Positions 52,701-61,139 of a DNA stretch of 64,000 nucleotides are shown here, piece by piece. The stretch comes from Poriferisodalis sp965208485 (GTDB lineage: Bacteria; Actinomycetota; Acidimicrobiia; Acidimicrobiales; Poriferisodalaceae): positions 4,216,001 through 4,280,000 of the forward strand of contig NZ_OZ242344.1 of assembly GCF_965208485.1 (NCBI RefSeq), given 5' to 3'. Below the pieces are notes generated by a model. It had not been told where the DNA came from. It was given only the letters and a program-made list of their open reading frames with translations, and did no database searches. Numbering within the stretch: the first letter of the stretch is position 1; each line of letters starts with the position of its first letter. Made by a program: the position numbers and the translations under genes.

Positions 52701-55700
52701 CCGCCGCCCCCAACGACAGCAGATCCAGCGTGGCCTACTTCGGCGCCGGCAGCCAAGCGCTCGCCGACCTCTCGGCGCTGCCGGGCTTGCAGCTCGACAT
52801 GGCGGTCGGCGAGAACGTCGTCATGGTGGAAGTCACCGCCCAGGACTCCTCCAAGACCGTCTACACGCTGACCGTGACACGGTCGGTGCCGGTGCTCGCC
52901 CTGTCGACGACGGTCAGCGGCGCGAACGAAGGCGACAGCCTGGAGTTCACCGTCACCCGCAACGGCGCCACATCGGAGGCCACCGTGGTCACCCTCCTCG
53001 TGACCGAGACCGGTGCGATGGTGAGTGCGGGGGACAAGGTTGTTCGTTCTGTGACGATTCCTGCGCGTGCGGAGAGGACGCGTTTGACGGTCCGCAGCAT
53101 TGACGATGATGTCTATGAGGATCATTCCACGGTGACCGCGACGATTCAGGCTCATGCGGATTATCTCGTGGGTGCTGACAGTGAGGTCTCCTACGTTGTC
53201 TCTGACGACGATTTTCCTGCTGCTGTTGCATCGTTGGAGGTGGCTGCTGAGGTCGACGAGGACGTGGGGGAGGTCGCGGCGACGGTGACGGTCGCCACTG
53301 TGGGCAATAACGTCCCGCACGGCGGCTCTGGTCCGCTGCGGGTCAGCACGACGCCTGGCACGGCGACCGGCGCGGACTTCACTGCGCTCACCGCTGCGGG
53401 CGGCACGCTGGAGTTCGAGCCGGGCGATTTCGCGCTGGGCGACGGTGTCAACGGCTGCGCTGTGGGCACGTACTGTGCTGCCAAGGATGTGCCGATAGCG
53501 ATCACTGACGACACGCAGGACGAGTTCGCCGAGACGTTCGAGGTCGCCTTGGCGCGCGTGGAGCCGTCCAATTCGGCCTTGCCCCGCACCCGCAGCGCCA
53601 TCACGCTCGACGCGTCCACCACCCCGCGGACTGTCTCGATCCGCGCGAACGATCTGTCCACCGACAAGACCCTGCGCGTGGTCAGCATCAACGGCGCAGC
53701 CGCCAGCGTGTCCGGGGCCAGGGCCTACGCAGCCGTCGTCGACTTCGGCGCGGAGCAGGTCACGGTGACCGCCGCCCCCAACGACAGCAGATCCAGCGTG
53801 GCCTACTTCGGCGCCGGCAGCCAAGCGCTCGCCGACCTCTCGGCGCTGCCGGGCTTGCAGCTCGACATGGCGGTCGGCGAGAACGTCGTCATGGTGGAAG
53901 TCACCGCCCAGGACTCCTCCAAGACCGTCTACACGCTGACCGTGACACGGTCGGTGCCGGTGCTCGCCCTGTCGACGACGGTCAGCGGCGCGAACGAAGG
54001 CGACAGCCTGGAGTTCACCGTCACCCGCAACGGCGCCACATCGGAGGCCACCGTGGTCACCCTCCTCGTGACCGAGACCGGCGGGCCTATGGCGCTCACG
54101 GGAGTGAGCGCACAGCCGATGACCCTGACGATCCCCGGCGGGGCCACAACGGTCGCCCACGCGGTGACGACCGAGGATGACGACGTTTGGGACGCCGATT
54201 CTGTCATCACCGCGGAACTGCTTGCCGGCAGCGGCTACCTCATCTCGGGCGCGTCGTCGTTCAGCGTCGAGCTGAGCGACGACGATTTCCCCGCGGCGAC
54301 CGCCGCGCTCACGCTGTCGAGCAGCACCGTCGACGAGAGCCGGCCGATCACCGTCACAGTGACCATCACCACCGAGCGGACCGAGCGGCCCAACAAGGAC
54401 GCAGGCAGTCTGTCGCTGACCACCTCCGACGGCCCCGACCCCGACGGCAGCGGAAGCGCCGCCGCGGCAATCGCCGGACAGGACTATCGCGCCCTGACCC
54501 CAGCCACGGGAACCCTGAGATTCCGTGCAAGCGACTTCTTCGAGGGCGACGGCGGCAACGGCTGCCCGGCGGGGAGATTCTGCGCAGCCAAGCAAGTGCA
54601 GATCGCGACCCTCGACGACAGCGAGAGCGAGCAAGCCGAGCGGTTCACCGTCAGCTTGGCTGCTGTCACCGGCGGCGCCGATCCCGCTGACGCCAACATC
54701 GAGATCCCCCTCAGCAGCCGCCCAGTCGACATCGCACCCAACGACCTGCTCGACAAGGCCGGTCTGCGAGCCATATCGCTGACCGGCGGCAGTCTCTCCC
54801 CGGCCTTCCTCAGCACCACCTACGACTACACCGCCGACATCGGATTCGGCCATCCGCAGGTCACGGTCTCCCCGGTGGTGCTGAACGCAGGAGAGACGTT
54901 CGAGTTCTACGCCGACGACCAGACAACCCTGCTCACCGACGCCGCTCCGGCATCGGGCTTCCAGCTCGACCTGCCGGTCGGCACTCCAGTGACTGTCCTG
55001 ATTGTGGTCACCTCCCGCACCCGCCAGACCACCGAGACCTACACCGTCGTGCTGACGCGTCGAATGCCCGAGGCCGCCATCGAGGTGACCCAACGGCAGG
55101 GAGTCGCAGAAGGCAGCGCACTGGACTTCACCGTGTCCTTGGACGGCCCAGTCGCGGACGCGGCCGGACTCGACGTGAGCCTGCGGGTCGACGAGACGGG
55201 CGGGAGCATGCTCGCGCCGCCCGGCGCCCGCACGGTGACGCTGAATATGCCCATGGGCCAGACCAGCGCCGTGCACACCGTCGACACCGCCGACGACGAC
55301 GAATGGGAAGGCCATTCCACGATCCGCGTTCGGATCGAGCCGAACCCGAGCGCGTACACCGTGCAGGCTCACAGCGGTGCGGCCGAGCACCTGGTGATGG
55401 ACGACGACTTCCCCGAAGCCACAGCAGCGCTCGACATCTCGCCCAATCCAGCCGCCGAGGGCGGACGCATCACCGCAGCGGTGTCTGTCACCACCGCACG
55501 TGACGAGCAGCCGCACGAAGACGCCGGGGCCATCGCGGTCGGCACCGCCGACGGCACCGCGCTGGCTGCACAGGACTACACCGCTGTCGCGCCGAGCGTC
55601 GGCACCTTGCGATTCCGCCGGACCGACTTCGTCCGTGTCGACATCGACCCCGCAGATGGCGTCGCCGAGTACCGATGGCGCGCGTGGGGGAGCATCGAGA

Positions 55701-57862
55701 TCCCGATCATCGACGACAGCGACGAAGAGGCCGAAGAAACCTTCTCGGTGAGGCTGTCGAGGGTGGCCGAAGGCTCGTCTCCGACGGACAGCGCGGTTGC
55801 CCTGAGTCCTGCTGCATCTGCTGCGGATGCCGTGATCAGCGCCAATGACGAGCACCGGGTGACCACGATCGCAGCTCGGTCGCTGAGCATGACCTCGGCC
55901 ACCGTCCATGTCGACATCGCAAACCCGAGCGCTTCGAGCATCACCGTCTACCTGCGGTACCGGCGCGACGGGCAGGCATGGGAGGCGCCCGCCATCGAGC
56001 TGACGACTCGGGGTTCCACCGTGTCTCGCGCTGTCACCGGGCTGGAGTCCGGGTCGCTGCATGAGGCGGAAGTGTCGCTCGCAAGCGATTTCCCGCCCGA
56101 TCAGACCAGCGCCACGCGTTTCACGACACTCGGCGCTGCACCGACCGTTGCCGGCATCGACGCACACAGTGTCAGCCAGACCAGAGCGTCGGTGACGGTG
56201 CGGATCGACCGCGGGACATCGTCTCCGAACGCGGGCGGCAGCGCACGCCAGTCGGCCGACGAGGAGTTCACTATCCGGCTGCGCCACCGCTATGTCGGCG
56301 AGTCGTCCTGGAACGAACTGCCGCTGAGCACGTCGCCCTCGTTCGACCTCGAAGATCTGCGAGCAGGCACCACCCTCGAGATCGAAGCGACGCTGAGCAC
56401 CGGATTCGACGAAGCAGGAGTGCAGTCGCTCCGCGTCGATCTGCCGTCTCCCGAGGTGACCGACGCTCACATCGACTTGGGGTCCATTTCCGATGACTCC
56501 GCCGCCGTCACCGTGACCGTGAACGCCCGCAACGGCGATCCCGTGTATCTGCGCTACACCCGATCGGGCAGCTATTGGAGGTATCAGAGCAAGGCTCTCG
56601 TCGCAGACGACGACGACAGCACGTTCGAGCTGACCGGCCTCCTCGCGCGCACCACGTATCGCATCGAAGCGTCGTACGACCCCACTTTCCGCGATCGCCG
56701 AGCGACTCGTTGCCTGCGTCTGGTCACCGACTCCGGCCCTGGTGTCAACGACGGTGAGCAGTCCGATGTTTCCTGCGGCGACAGTGTCCCGCGTGGCAGC
56801 AGCGGAGGTGCGGGCGGCAGCAGTGGTGCGGGCGGCGGCAGTGGTGCGGGCGGCGGCAGTGGTGCGGGCGGCGGCGGTGGTTCTGCTGAGTTCGATGTGG
56901 GTACGGCGGTGTTGGTGGTGGCTAATGGGTGGAGTCCGCCTGATGTGGGTGTTGCGTCGGTGCTGGCGGCGCGGTTGCGGAATGCGGTGGTGGTCTACAC
57001 CGAGCGTGATGCGTTGTCTGAGCCCACTCGCGAGCTGTTGAGGGAGGTTTTGCCGGCGGAGGTGGTCATTGTGGGCGGCATTGCCGCGGTGTCACGCGAG
57101 ACTCGCAGCCGGATTCGTGCTGCGACGCCGGAGACTGAGACGGGCCGGGTGGAGGGCGCGGACCGTGTCGACACGTCGGTTCAGGCGGCGCGGCGCATTC
57201 TGGGCGCCCCCTCGGGCGGCGCTTCGGCGGCCACGCTGATCGTCGCGAGCGGCTGGTCGCCGCCTGATATCGGCGCGGCGGCTGCGCTTGCTGCTCGTAC
57301 GCCGCGTTCTGCGGTGGTGTACACGCAGCCCGGGGCGCTGCCTGAGGCGGTGAGGGTGCTGCTGCGCGAGTATCTGCCTGCGCGTGTGGTCATCGTGGGC
57401 GGATCGGCTGCTGTGTCGGGTGTGGTGGAGGCCGGCATTGCCGCTGTTGTGCCCGGGGCCGGGGTTTCGCGGGTGACGGGGGCGGACCGCATCGAGACAG
57501 CGGCGCAGACGGCGCGGAGCATCCTGGGCGATCCGGCGGGCTCGGCGGGCTCGGCGGTGCTGGTGCTGGCGAACGGCTGGTCGCCGCCTGACATCGGCAC
57601 AGCGGCTGCCACTGCGGCTCGGACGCAGCGGTCGGCTGTTCTGTACACCGAGGCGGACGTGCTGGCCGGGTCGGTCCCGGCGCTGATCGCGAGCTACCGG
57701 CCGGCTTCTGTGGTCATCGTCGGCGGCCGTGCGGCGGTCTCCGACAGCGTCCGCGCCGCCGTCGTTGCCGCCGCGCCGGACGCACAAGTACGCCGAGTCA
57801 CCGGCGCGACCCGAGTCCACACCGCAGCAGCCGCCGCCAGAAGAATCCTGAGCAATCCGTAG
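49778..57862 (+). CDS. Giant cell-surface adhesin: Calx-beta, cadherin-like and CWB2 repeats
   Basis: A 2,694-residue protein. The GTG start overlaps the GH16 paralogue 3 stop. In order: a membrane or signal helix (LVGVLALACVAGLVLAVLS); two related domains (from about residues 43 and 325) with TCDAEVAEGETLACTLANSS and QPWPVV; cadherin-like beta-sandwich units (LSELALSGLAISPAFDLF); and alternating Calx-beta repeats ending DDDFPAA or DDDFPEA. Next come fibronectin-like TxYxLxA modules, a Gly/Ala/Ser linker and three cell-wall-binding type 2 repeats (from about residues 2374, 2483 and 2592; each has NGWSPPD and VVIVGGxAAVS). CWB2 repeats are known to anchor proteins to cell-wall polymers. Residues about 720-1431 are two identical 356-residue halves. 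Codon choice changes abruptly along the gene. Confidence 0.85.
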   Translation: MSTDEAGRSGRRAGTRLVGVLALACVAGLVLAVLSRAAGSEDTVTVTQDGFSLTCDAEVAEGETLACTLANSSSEAQPWPVVALLHLSADEDRALVVGSPVDVGFGSLSPVVELDSSVWWIGETLVGYSRFDWDGDADGVPADPPPTVTTLVPPETSRTVSIAVVDDAAAEGSEQFYVALGPDGSDGVGFLYNNKQSVTVTEDDAKSSDVALSSLSASAGGGRALSASDAAQSVNVAYEVTEATLTAEVSHQRATVSMAAAHDGAGVALARGGVFSAVLSSGEESPSVPLSVGTTAVTLTVTAEDGTTGTHRVDFVRAALGDASTVTVSTDEFTLSCPAEADEGTVMECTLSNVSSEGQPWPVVGVLHSALDDSRAFVAGDPVVTSSDAAFSKDLSFGEQDPMREGFNFGYGELFSGGSSSLYRTWGYEKFDWSGTAAAGAHRIVRVELHDDLASADDPGATEHFYVALAPSDYSGLSELADNTAPILLHSETGTNLLKSVSIDIGTPTAEVVVRIANADEPTLYWRIRSSGGSWTTHERADAGAEEQITLTGLTDATEYQLQVSLSSAFADDSTVTRTFATGSADRSLSELALSGLAISPAFDLFTTAYTADASWATMSTTVTAAANDPLASVSITPADASTAAGYQVNLPAGETVITVTVTAQNSATRAYTVTVTRTPPPTVSITADVTTADEGDVLSFIVSRATAADDALSVNVQLTETGAMVSAGDKVVRSVTIPARAERTRLTVRSIDDDVYEDHSTVTATIQAHADYLVGADSEVSYVVSDDDFPAAVASLEVAAEVDEDVGEVAATVTVATVGNNVPHGGSGPLRVSTTPGTATGADFTALTAAGGTLEFEPGDFALGDGVNGCAVGTYCAAKDVPIAITDDTQDEFAETFEVALARVEPSNSALPRTRSAITLDASTTPRTVSIRANDLSTDKTLRVVSINGAAASVSGARAYAAVVDFGAEQVTVTAAPNDSRSSVAYFGAGSQALADLSALPGLQLDMAVGENVVMVEVTAQDSSKTVYTLTVTRSVPVLALSTTVSGANEGDSLEFTVTRNGATSEATVVTLLVTETGAMVSAGDKVVRSVTIPARAERTRLTVRSIDDDVYEDHSTVTATIQAHADYLVGADSEVSYVVSDDDFPAAVASLEVAAEVDEDVGEVAATVTVATVGNNVPHGGSGPLRVSTTPGTATGADFTALTAAGGTLEFEPGDFALGDGVNGCAVGTYCAAKDVPIAITDDTQDEFAETFEVALARVEPSNSALPRTRSAITLDASTTPRTVSIRANDLSTDKTLRVVSINGAAASVSGARAYAAVVDFGAEQVTVTAAPNDSRSSVAYFGAGSQALADLSALPGLQLDMAVGENVVMVEVTAQDSSKTVYTLTVTRSVPVLALSTTVSGANEGDSLEFTVTRNGATSEATVVTLLVTETGGPMALTGVSAQPMTLTIPGGATTVAHAVTTEDDDVWDADSVITAELLAGSGYLISGASSFSVELSDDDFPAATAALTLSSSTVDESRPITVTVTITTERTERPNKDAGSLSLTTSDGPDPDGSGSAAAAIAGQDYRALTPATGTLRFRASDFFEGDGGNGCPAGRFCAAKQVQIATLDDSESEQAERFTVSLAAVTGGADPADANIEIPLSSRPVDIAPNDLLDKAGLRAISLTGGSLSPAFLSTTYDYTADIGFGHPQVTVSPVVLNAGETFEFYADDQTTLLTDAAPASGFQLDLPVGTPVTVLIVVTSRTRQTTETYTVVLTRRMPEAAIEVTQRQGVAEGSALDFTVSLDGPVADAAGLDVSLRVDETGGSMLAPPGARTVTLNMPMGQTSAVHTVDTADDDEWEGHSTIRVRIEPNPSAYTVQAHSGAAEHLVMDDDFPEATAALDISPNPAAEGGRITAAVSVTTARDEQPHEDAGAIAVGTADGTALAAQDYTAVAPSVGTLRFRRTDFVRVDIDPADGVAEYRWRAWGSIEIPIIDDSDEEAEETFSVRLSRVAEGSSPTDSAVALSPAASAADAVISANDEHRVTTIAARSLSMTSATVHVDIANPSASSITVYLRYRRDGQAWEAPAIELTTRGSTVSRAVTGLESGSLHEAEVSLASDFPPDQTSATRFTTLGAAPTVAGIDAHSVSQTRASVTVRIDRGTSSPNAGGSARQSADEEFTIRLRHRYVGESSWNELPLSTSPSFDLEDLRAGTTLEIEATLSTGFDEAGVQSLRVDLPSPEVTDAHIDLGSISDDSAAVTVTVNARNGDPVYLRYTRSGSYWRYQSKALVADDDDSTFELTGLLARTTYRIEASYDPTFRDRRATRCLRLVTDSGPGVNDGEQSDVSCGDSVPRGSSGGAGGSSGAGGGSGAGGGSGAGGGGGSAEFDVGTAVLVVANGWSPPDVGVASVLAARLRNAVVVYTERDALSEPTRELLREVLPAEVVIVGGIAAVSRETRSRIRAATPETETGRVEGADRVDTSVQAARRILGAPSGGASAATLIVASGWSPPDIGAAAALAARTPRSAVVYTQPGALPEAVRVLLREYLPARVVIVGGSAAVSGVVEAGIAAVVPGAGVSRVTGADRIETAAQTARSILGDPAGSAGSAVLVLANGWSPPDIGTAAATAARTQRSAVLYTEADVLAGSVPALIASYRPASVVIVGGRAAVSDSVRAAVVAAAPDAQVRRVTGATRVHTAAAAARRILSNP
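51935..54070 (+). repeat. Apparently perfect 1,068-bp tandem duplication in the adhesin
   Basis: Copy 1 (51935-53002) and copy 2 (53003-54070) are translated identically over 356 codons, and the bases agree wherever I compared them. The unit contains one Calx-beta and one cadherin-like module. The boundary sequence accgagaccgg occurs at 51935, 53003 and 54071, consistent with unequal recombination through a short shared stretch. Confidence 0.93.
56807..56878 (+). repeat. 18-bp repeats encoding a Gly/Ala/Ser linker
   Basis: Four 18-bp units of the type ggtgcgggcggcggcagt (the first and last imperfect) encode GAGGGS steps between the beta-sandwich region and the three cell-wall-binding repeats. 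This is a flexible spacer. Confidence 0.9.
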
Positions 57863-57930
57863 CGCCCGGCGCGGACCGGGGGGAGGTCGCTGACGCGGGG
57901 GACGCGCGAGCAATCCGTAGCGCCCGGCGC
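57852..57930 (+). repeat. 23-bp direct repeat at the adhesin 3' end
   Basis: gagcaatccgtagcgcccgg plus cgc occurs at 57852-57874, where it holds the adhesin stop, and again at 57908-57930, 56 bases further on. Confidence 0.93.
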
Positions 57931-57935
57931 AGCAT

Positions 57936-57973
57936 CTTGCCTGATGCAGCCGATCGGTTGGTCATCAGGCAAG
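57936..57973 (+). terminator. 11-bp hairpin after the adhesin operon
   Basis: CTTGCCTGATG and CATCAGGCAAG form a perfect 11-bp stem with a 16-base loop, 74 bases after the adhesin stop. It has no T-run but AAAGGAGG follows at 57974-57981. It could be a Rho-independent-like stop or an RNA structure hiding that purine-rich site. The role is not certain. Confidence 0.45.
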
Positions 57974-58098
57974 AAAGGAGGTCAGCGTCACGCGGTTCGT
58001 GCATCGCATAGGCCGCCGGCCGGGGCAGGCGCGTGTACGCTTGAGCAGTAGCTGTTGCAGAGTCAAGAGCCTGCTGGGCAAGTCAGGAGCAGTGCCCG

Positions 58099-59295
58099 AT
58101 GTTCAGTCACAGTCCGGATTCCTTGCACGACAAGCGACACAGCAATTCCAAGCGCTGGTCCGCGGTGGCAGGAGCGATGTTCCTGACCTTGAGCATGGTC
58201 TGGGGTTCACCTGCCGTCTCCGCGCAGGAGGGCGTCTCCGTAGAGGATGTAGGCGAGGAAGACGCGCAGCAGGAAGGCGCGGACGACAGCGAAGAGACGG
58301 CAGGCGCGGACCAAGAGGGCGGAGAAAGCGCGCAAGAGGAAAGCGAGGAAGGCGCGGTCTCCGAGGATGATGCGGACGACAGCGAAGAGACGACCGAAGA
58401 GACAGAGACAACCGAGACGGACGAAGAGACAACCGAGACAGAGACGACAGAAGAGACAACAGAGACGGAGACGAGTGTCACCACTGTGCAGTCCGACTGC
58501 ACCGAGGATCTCGGGACGCTCACCGAGGGCTTGATCACTCGCGAAGGCACCACTTCGACGGAGTGCACTCGTTACCTGCCGCAGGGCTACTCCTTCGTCA
58601 TCGACATCGGCGACGACTCAGGGGAAGGCTCTGCGAAGGCATTCACCTTCACCTTGGACACGCCGATGAATCTGACCATCACGCACAAGCCCGGCAAAGA
58701 CTTCGACTCCGCCGATGAGCCGTTCATGCAGCTGATCGAGGGTCACCACGGGCATGAGACCCCCATCGGCACTCGCCTGTACCGAGCCATGAATGTGCAC
58801 ACGCCCACGGTGATTCCACTGCAGGTCGGCATCGCCTTGCGGCCGGGTGCCTACACGATCCAGCTCGCCAATTGGCAATGGCAGCACGGCGGCGCCTTCA
58901 CGTATCGCTTGACGATCGATGCGGCCGTGCCGTCGCCGTCCGCCGATTACAGCTCGCCGCTGGTCTTGGCGCCGGGTGTCTTCAAGAGCACCTATCCCGA
59001 GAACTACACCGACCCGATAGGGGACTACGACATCTACACACCTGGTCCGGACGATGTGGATGTCCATTGGTGGTTGTCAGGGGACGACGCTGCGAGCTTC
59101 ACCATCTCCAGTGAAGGCGAGGTGAATTTCGCGACTCAGCCCGACTACGAGACACCCACGGACTACTACGCCGACAACATCTACAATTTCACGGTGTACG
59201 TGTCTCGCGGCACCTCGACGGGCGATCTGGATGTCGAGATCACCGTGACCGACTACGACGAGGACTGGACTTCCGATGAACCCGGTGGGCTATAG
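58099..59295 (+). CDS. Secreted acidic protein with Glu/Thr-rich stalk
   Basis: A 398-residue protein with a signal peptide (WSAVAGAMFLTLSMVWGSPAVSA). It then has an extremely acidic Glu/Asp/Thr stalk (about residues 44-128), a beta-rich domain (SFVIDIGDDSGEGSAKAFTF) resembling a pre-peptidase or lectin-like sandwich, and a C-terminal cadherin-like segment (NFTVYVSRG, VEITVTDYDEDW). No cell-wall anchor or LPXTG is seen. AGGAG at 58085-58089 lies nine bases before the ATG. It probably belongs to the same surface island as the adhesin; I do not recognise a named family. Confidence 0.75.
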   Translation: MFSHSPDSLHDKRHSNSKRWSAVAGAMFLTLSMVWGSPAVSAQEGVSVEDVGEEDAQQEGADDSEETAGADQEGGESAQEESEEGAVSEDDADDSEETTEETETTETDEETTETETTEETTETETSVTTVQSDCTEDLGTLTEGLITREGTTSTECTRYLPQGYSFVIDIGDDSGEGSAKAFTFTLDTPMNLTITHKPGKDFDSADEPFMQLIEGHHGHETPIGTRLYRAMNVHTPTVIPLQVGIALRPGAYTIQLANWQWQHGGAFTYRLTIDAAVPSPSADYSSPLVLAPGVFKSTYPENYTDPIGDYDIYTPGPDDVDVHWWLSGDDAASFTISSEGEVNFATQPDYETPTDYYADNIYNFTVYVSRGTSTGDLDVEITVTDYDEDWTSDEPGGL

Positions 59296-59323
59296 GTTGA
59301 ACGCCGTATAGATCGGCAGCTTC

Positions 59324-60328
59324 CTAAACGTCGGTCGGACCCTCGAAGGCTGTCATCAGCCGGTCGGCGGCGGCGGCTGGGGTCAGCCGGTCGGATCGCA
59401 CTTGGGCTTCAAGGTCGGTCAATAAGCCCGCAACACTGGCGGCGAGCCGGGCGCGCATGCGTTCGGTGAGCATTGCATGCATCCAGCGCACGCGCTGGTC
59501 TGCCCGACGCTCGGCCAGTTCGCCCGAGTCCGTCATGAGTCGCCGGTGGGTCCTCATATGGTTCCAGAGCGCTTCGAGGCCTTTGCCGGTTAGGGCCGAG
59601 CAGGTGATCACCGGGGGTGTCCAGGTAGGCGAGGCCGGATGGGTCATGCCCAGGGCCAGCTGGTAGTCGTTGGCGGCCGCGTCGGCGCGCTTGGCGTCGT
59701 CGCCGTCGGCCTTGTTCACGGCGATCAGGTCGGCGATTTCCAAGATGCCCTTCTTGATGCCCTGCAGGTCGTCACCGGCGCCGGGCAGCATGAGCACGAC
59801 GAAGAAATCCACCATGTCGGCAACGGCGGTCTCTGACTGGCCGACGCCGACGGTCTCGACGAGCACGACGTCGAATCCGGCGGCCTCGAGTACCAAGATG
59901 GTTTCGCGGGTCACTCGCGTGACGCCGCCGAGCGCTCCGACGGTCGGCGAGGGCCGCACGAACGCCGCCGGATCGTTGGCCAGTGCCGCCATGCGGGTCT
60001 TGTCGCCGAGGATCGAGCCGCCGTGACGGGCCGAAGTGGGATCGACGGCGAGCACGGCAACCCGGTGGCCACGAGCGGTCAGCCGCGTGCCGAGCGCTTC
60101 GATCAGCGTGCTCTTGCCCACACCCGGGACGCCGGTGATGCCCACCCGGTGCGCGCCGCCGCTGTCGTCGAGCAGCGCGGCGAGCAGCTCCTGTGCGGGC
60201 GCGGCGTCGCCGGGAAGCTGGGACTCCAACAGCGTGATGGCCCGGCCGACGGCGGCTCGGTCGCACGCACGGACTCCTGCGGCGAGTTCCGAGACATCTG
60301 CGCCATCAGAAACGGCCACGATGTGCAA
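59324..60328 (-). CDS. meaB: MeaB/ArgK-type GTPase (methylmalonyl-CoA mutase chaperone)
   Basis: G3E-type P-loop GTPase that protects and reloads adenosylcobalamin-dependent acyl-CoA mutases. Walker A is GVPGVGKST (residues 66-74). LAVDPTSARHGGSILGDKTRM, ETVGVGQSE and NKADGDD (base recognition) are family signatures. The C-terminal dimerisation helices are present; the length (334) is normal. No mutase gene is in this window, so its client must lie elsewhere. Confidence 0.94.
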   Translation of the reverse strand: MHIVAVSDGADVSELAAGVRACDRAAVGRAITLLESQLPGDAAPAQELLAALLDDSGGAHRVGITGVPGVGKSTLIEALGTRLTARGHRVAVLAVDPTSARHGGSILGDKTRMAALANDPAAFVRPSPTVGALGGVTRVTRETILVLEAAGFDVVLVETVGVGQSETAVADMVDFFVVLMLPGAGDDLQGIKKGILEIADLIAVNKADGDDAKRADAAANDYQLALGMTHPASPTWTPPVITCSALTGKGLEALWNHMRTHRRLMTDSGELAERRADQRVRWMHAMLTERMRARLAASVAGLLTDLEAQVRSDRLTPAAAADRLMTAFEGPTDV

Positions 60329-60384
60329 GGTATCGGGATGCAGGCGCGCGAACTGCTCGTGCGGATTCGAACTTCGGGCACAAT

Positions 60385-60945
60385 ATGGATGTGGGCTTGC
60401 TCAGGCGAATGCGCACCGGTGATCGCTCCCATCCAGCGGAGCAGTTCTTGGATCAGGGAGACCGCTTGCATGCGCTCGTGCCCGCACAGGGAGGAATGCA
60501 CCCGTTCACCCTGCTCGTGATCGGCGTCAGCGCTCTGGCCGGCATTGTGCTCACGATCAGCCTTCCGTGGCTGCAGATCACCTTGATCTCCACCACGGTG
60601 TTCGCGACCGTCGCGGTGCTCAGCATGTCCCGTTACCGACTCTTGGGGTTGACCGGCTCTGAGATCGTGGTGATGCGCACCAAGGCGCTGCGGCCGGCCA
60701 AGCCCGTCGAGCGGCTCGAGCGCGTCGAGCGCTTCGAGCCATTCGCCGTCCGGGGCTCGGTGTGGGGTCAGATCCAGGTGGGCAGCGAGAAACTGTGGGT
60801 GCATCGCCGCTACCACCGCCATCTCGATGATGCCGACGAGCGGCTGGCCACCGCTCCTCGAAGCATGCGGGCAGCGTCGAGCGCTGCCTACCGAGGCGCA
60901 CGCGCCAAGAAGAAGATCCGCAACGTCGGCGGACGTCACCGCTGA
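60385..60945 (+). CDS. Membrane protein of unknown function
   Basis: A 186-residue protein with a hydrophobic hairpin (LLVIGVSALAGIVLTISLPW and LISTTVFATVAVLSM, about residues 42-80) followed by a basic cytosolic half rich in Arg and Glu (ERLERVERFEPF, SEKLWVHRRYHRH). ATG 60385 is used; an ATG at 60496 just before the hairpin is an alternative. It is divergent from meaB. Confidence 0.7.
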   Translation: MDVGLLRRMRTGDRSHPAEQFLDQGDRLHALVPAQGGMHPFTLLVIGVSALAGIVLTISLPWLQITLISTTVFATVAVLSMSRYRLLGLTGSEIVVMRTKALRPAKPVERLERVERFEPFAVRGSVWGQIQVGSEKLWVHRRYHRHLDDADERLATAPRSMRAASSAAYRGARAKKKIRNVGGRHR

Positions 60946-61139
60946 GCGCCCCGAGCAGGCTCCCTCCCCGACTGGCCGAGGTACACCTGCTGTATGGTCA
61001 TGAGCTTGCCCGACCAAGTGGTGTGGAACCGCATGAGCGAGTCCACGCCGCCGGCAGCCGTCGGCTGAGCATTGCGCGACGCAGGAGCGCCTGACTGCTG
61101 CCTGACTGCGTGAAATCATGACAGAAGGAGGTTTGCCGC

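Noticed and set aside
51776..56470. Very long open frame on the minus strand opposite the adhesin
   Set aside because: It is the antisense shadow of a repetitive high-GC gene; its translation is His/Arg/Gly-rich without domains and repeats exactly where the sense strand does.
57999..58370. 123-codon frame after the AAAGGAGG at 57974
   Set aside because: The GTG is 17 bases from the SD-like site, the translation is Arg/Gly-rich, and it is out of frame with the well-supported secreted protein starting at 58099.
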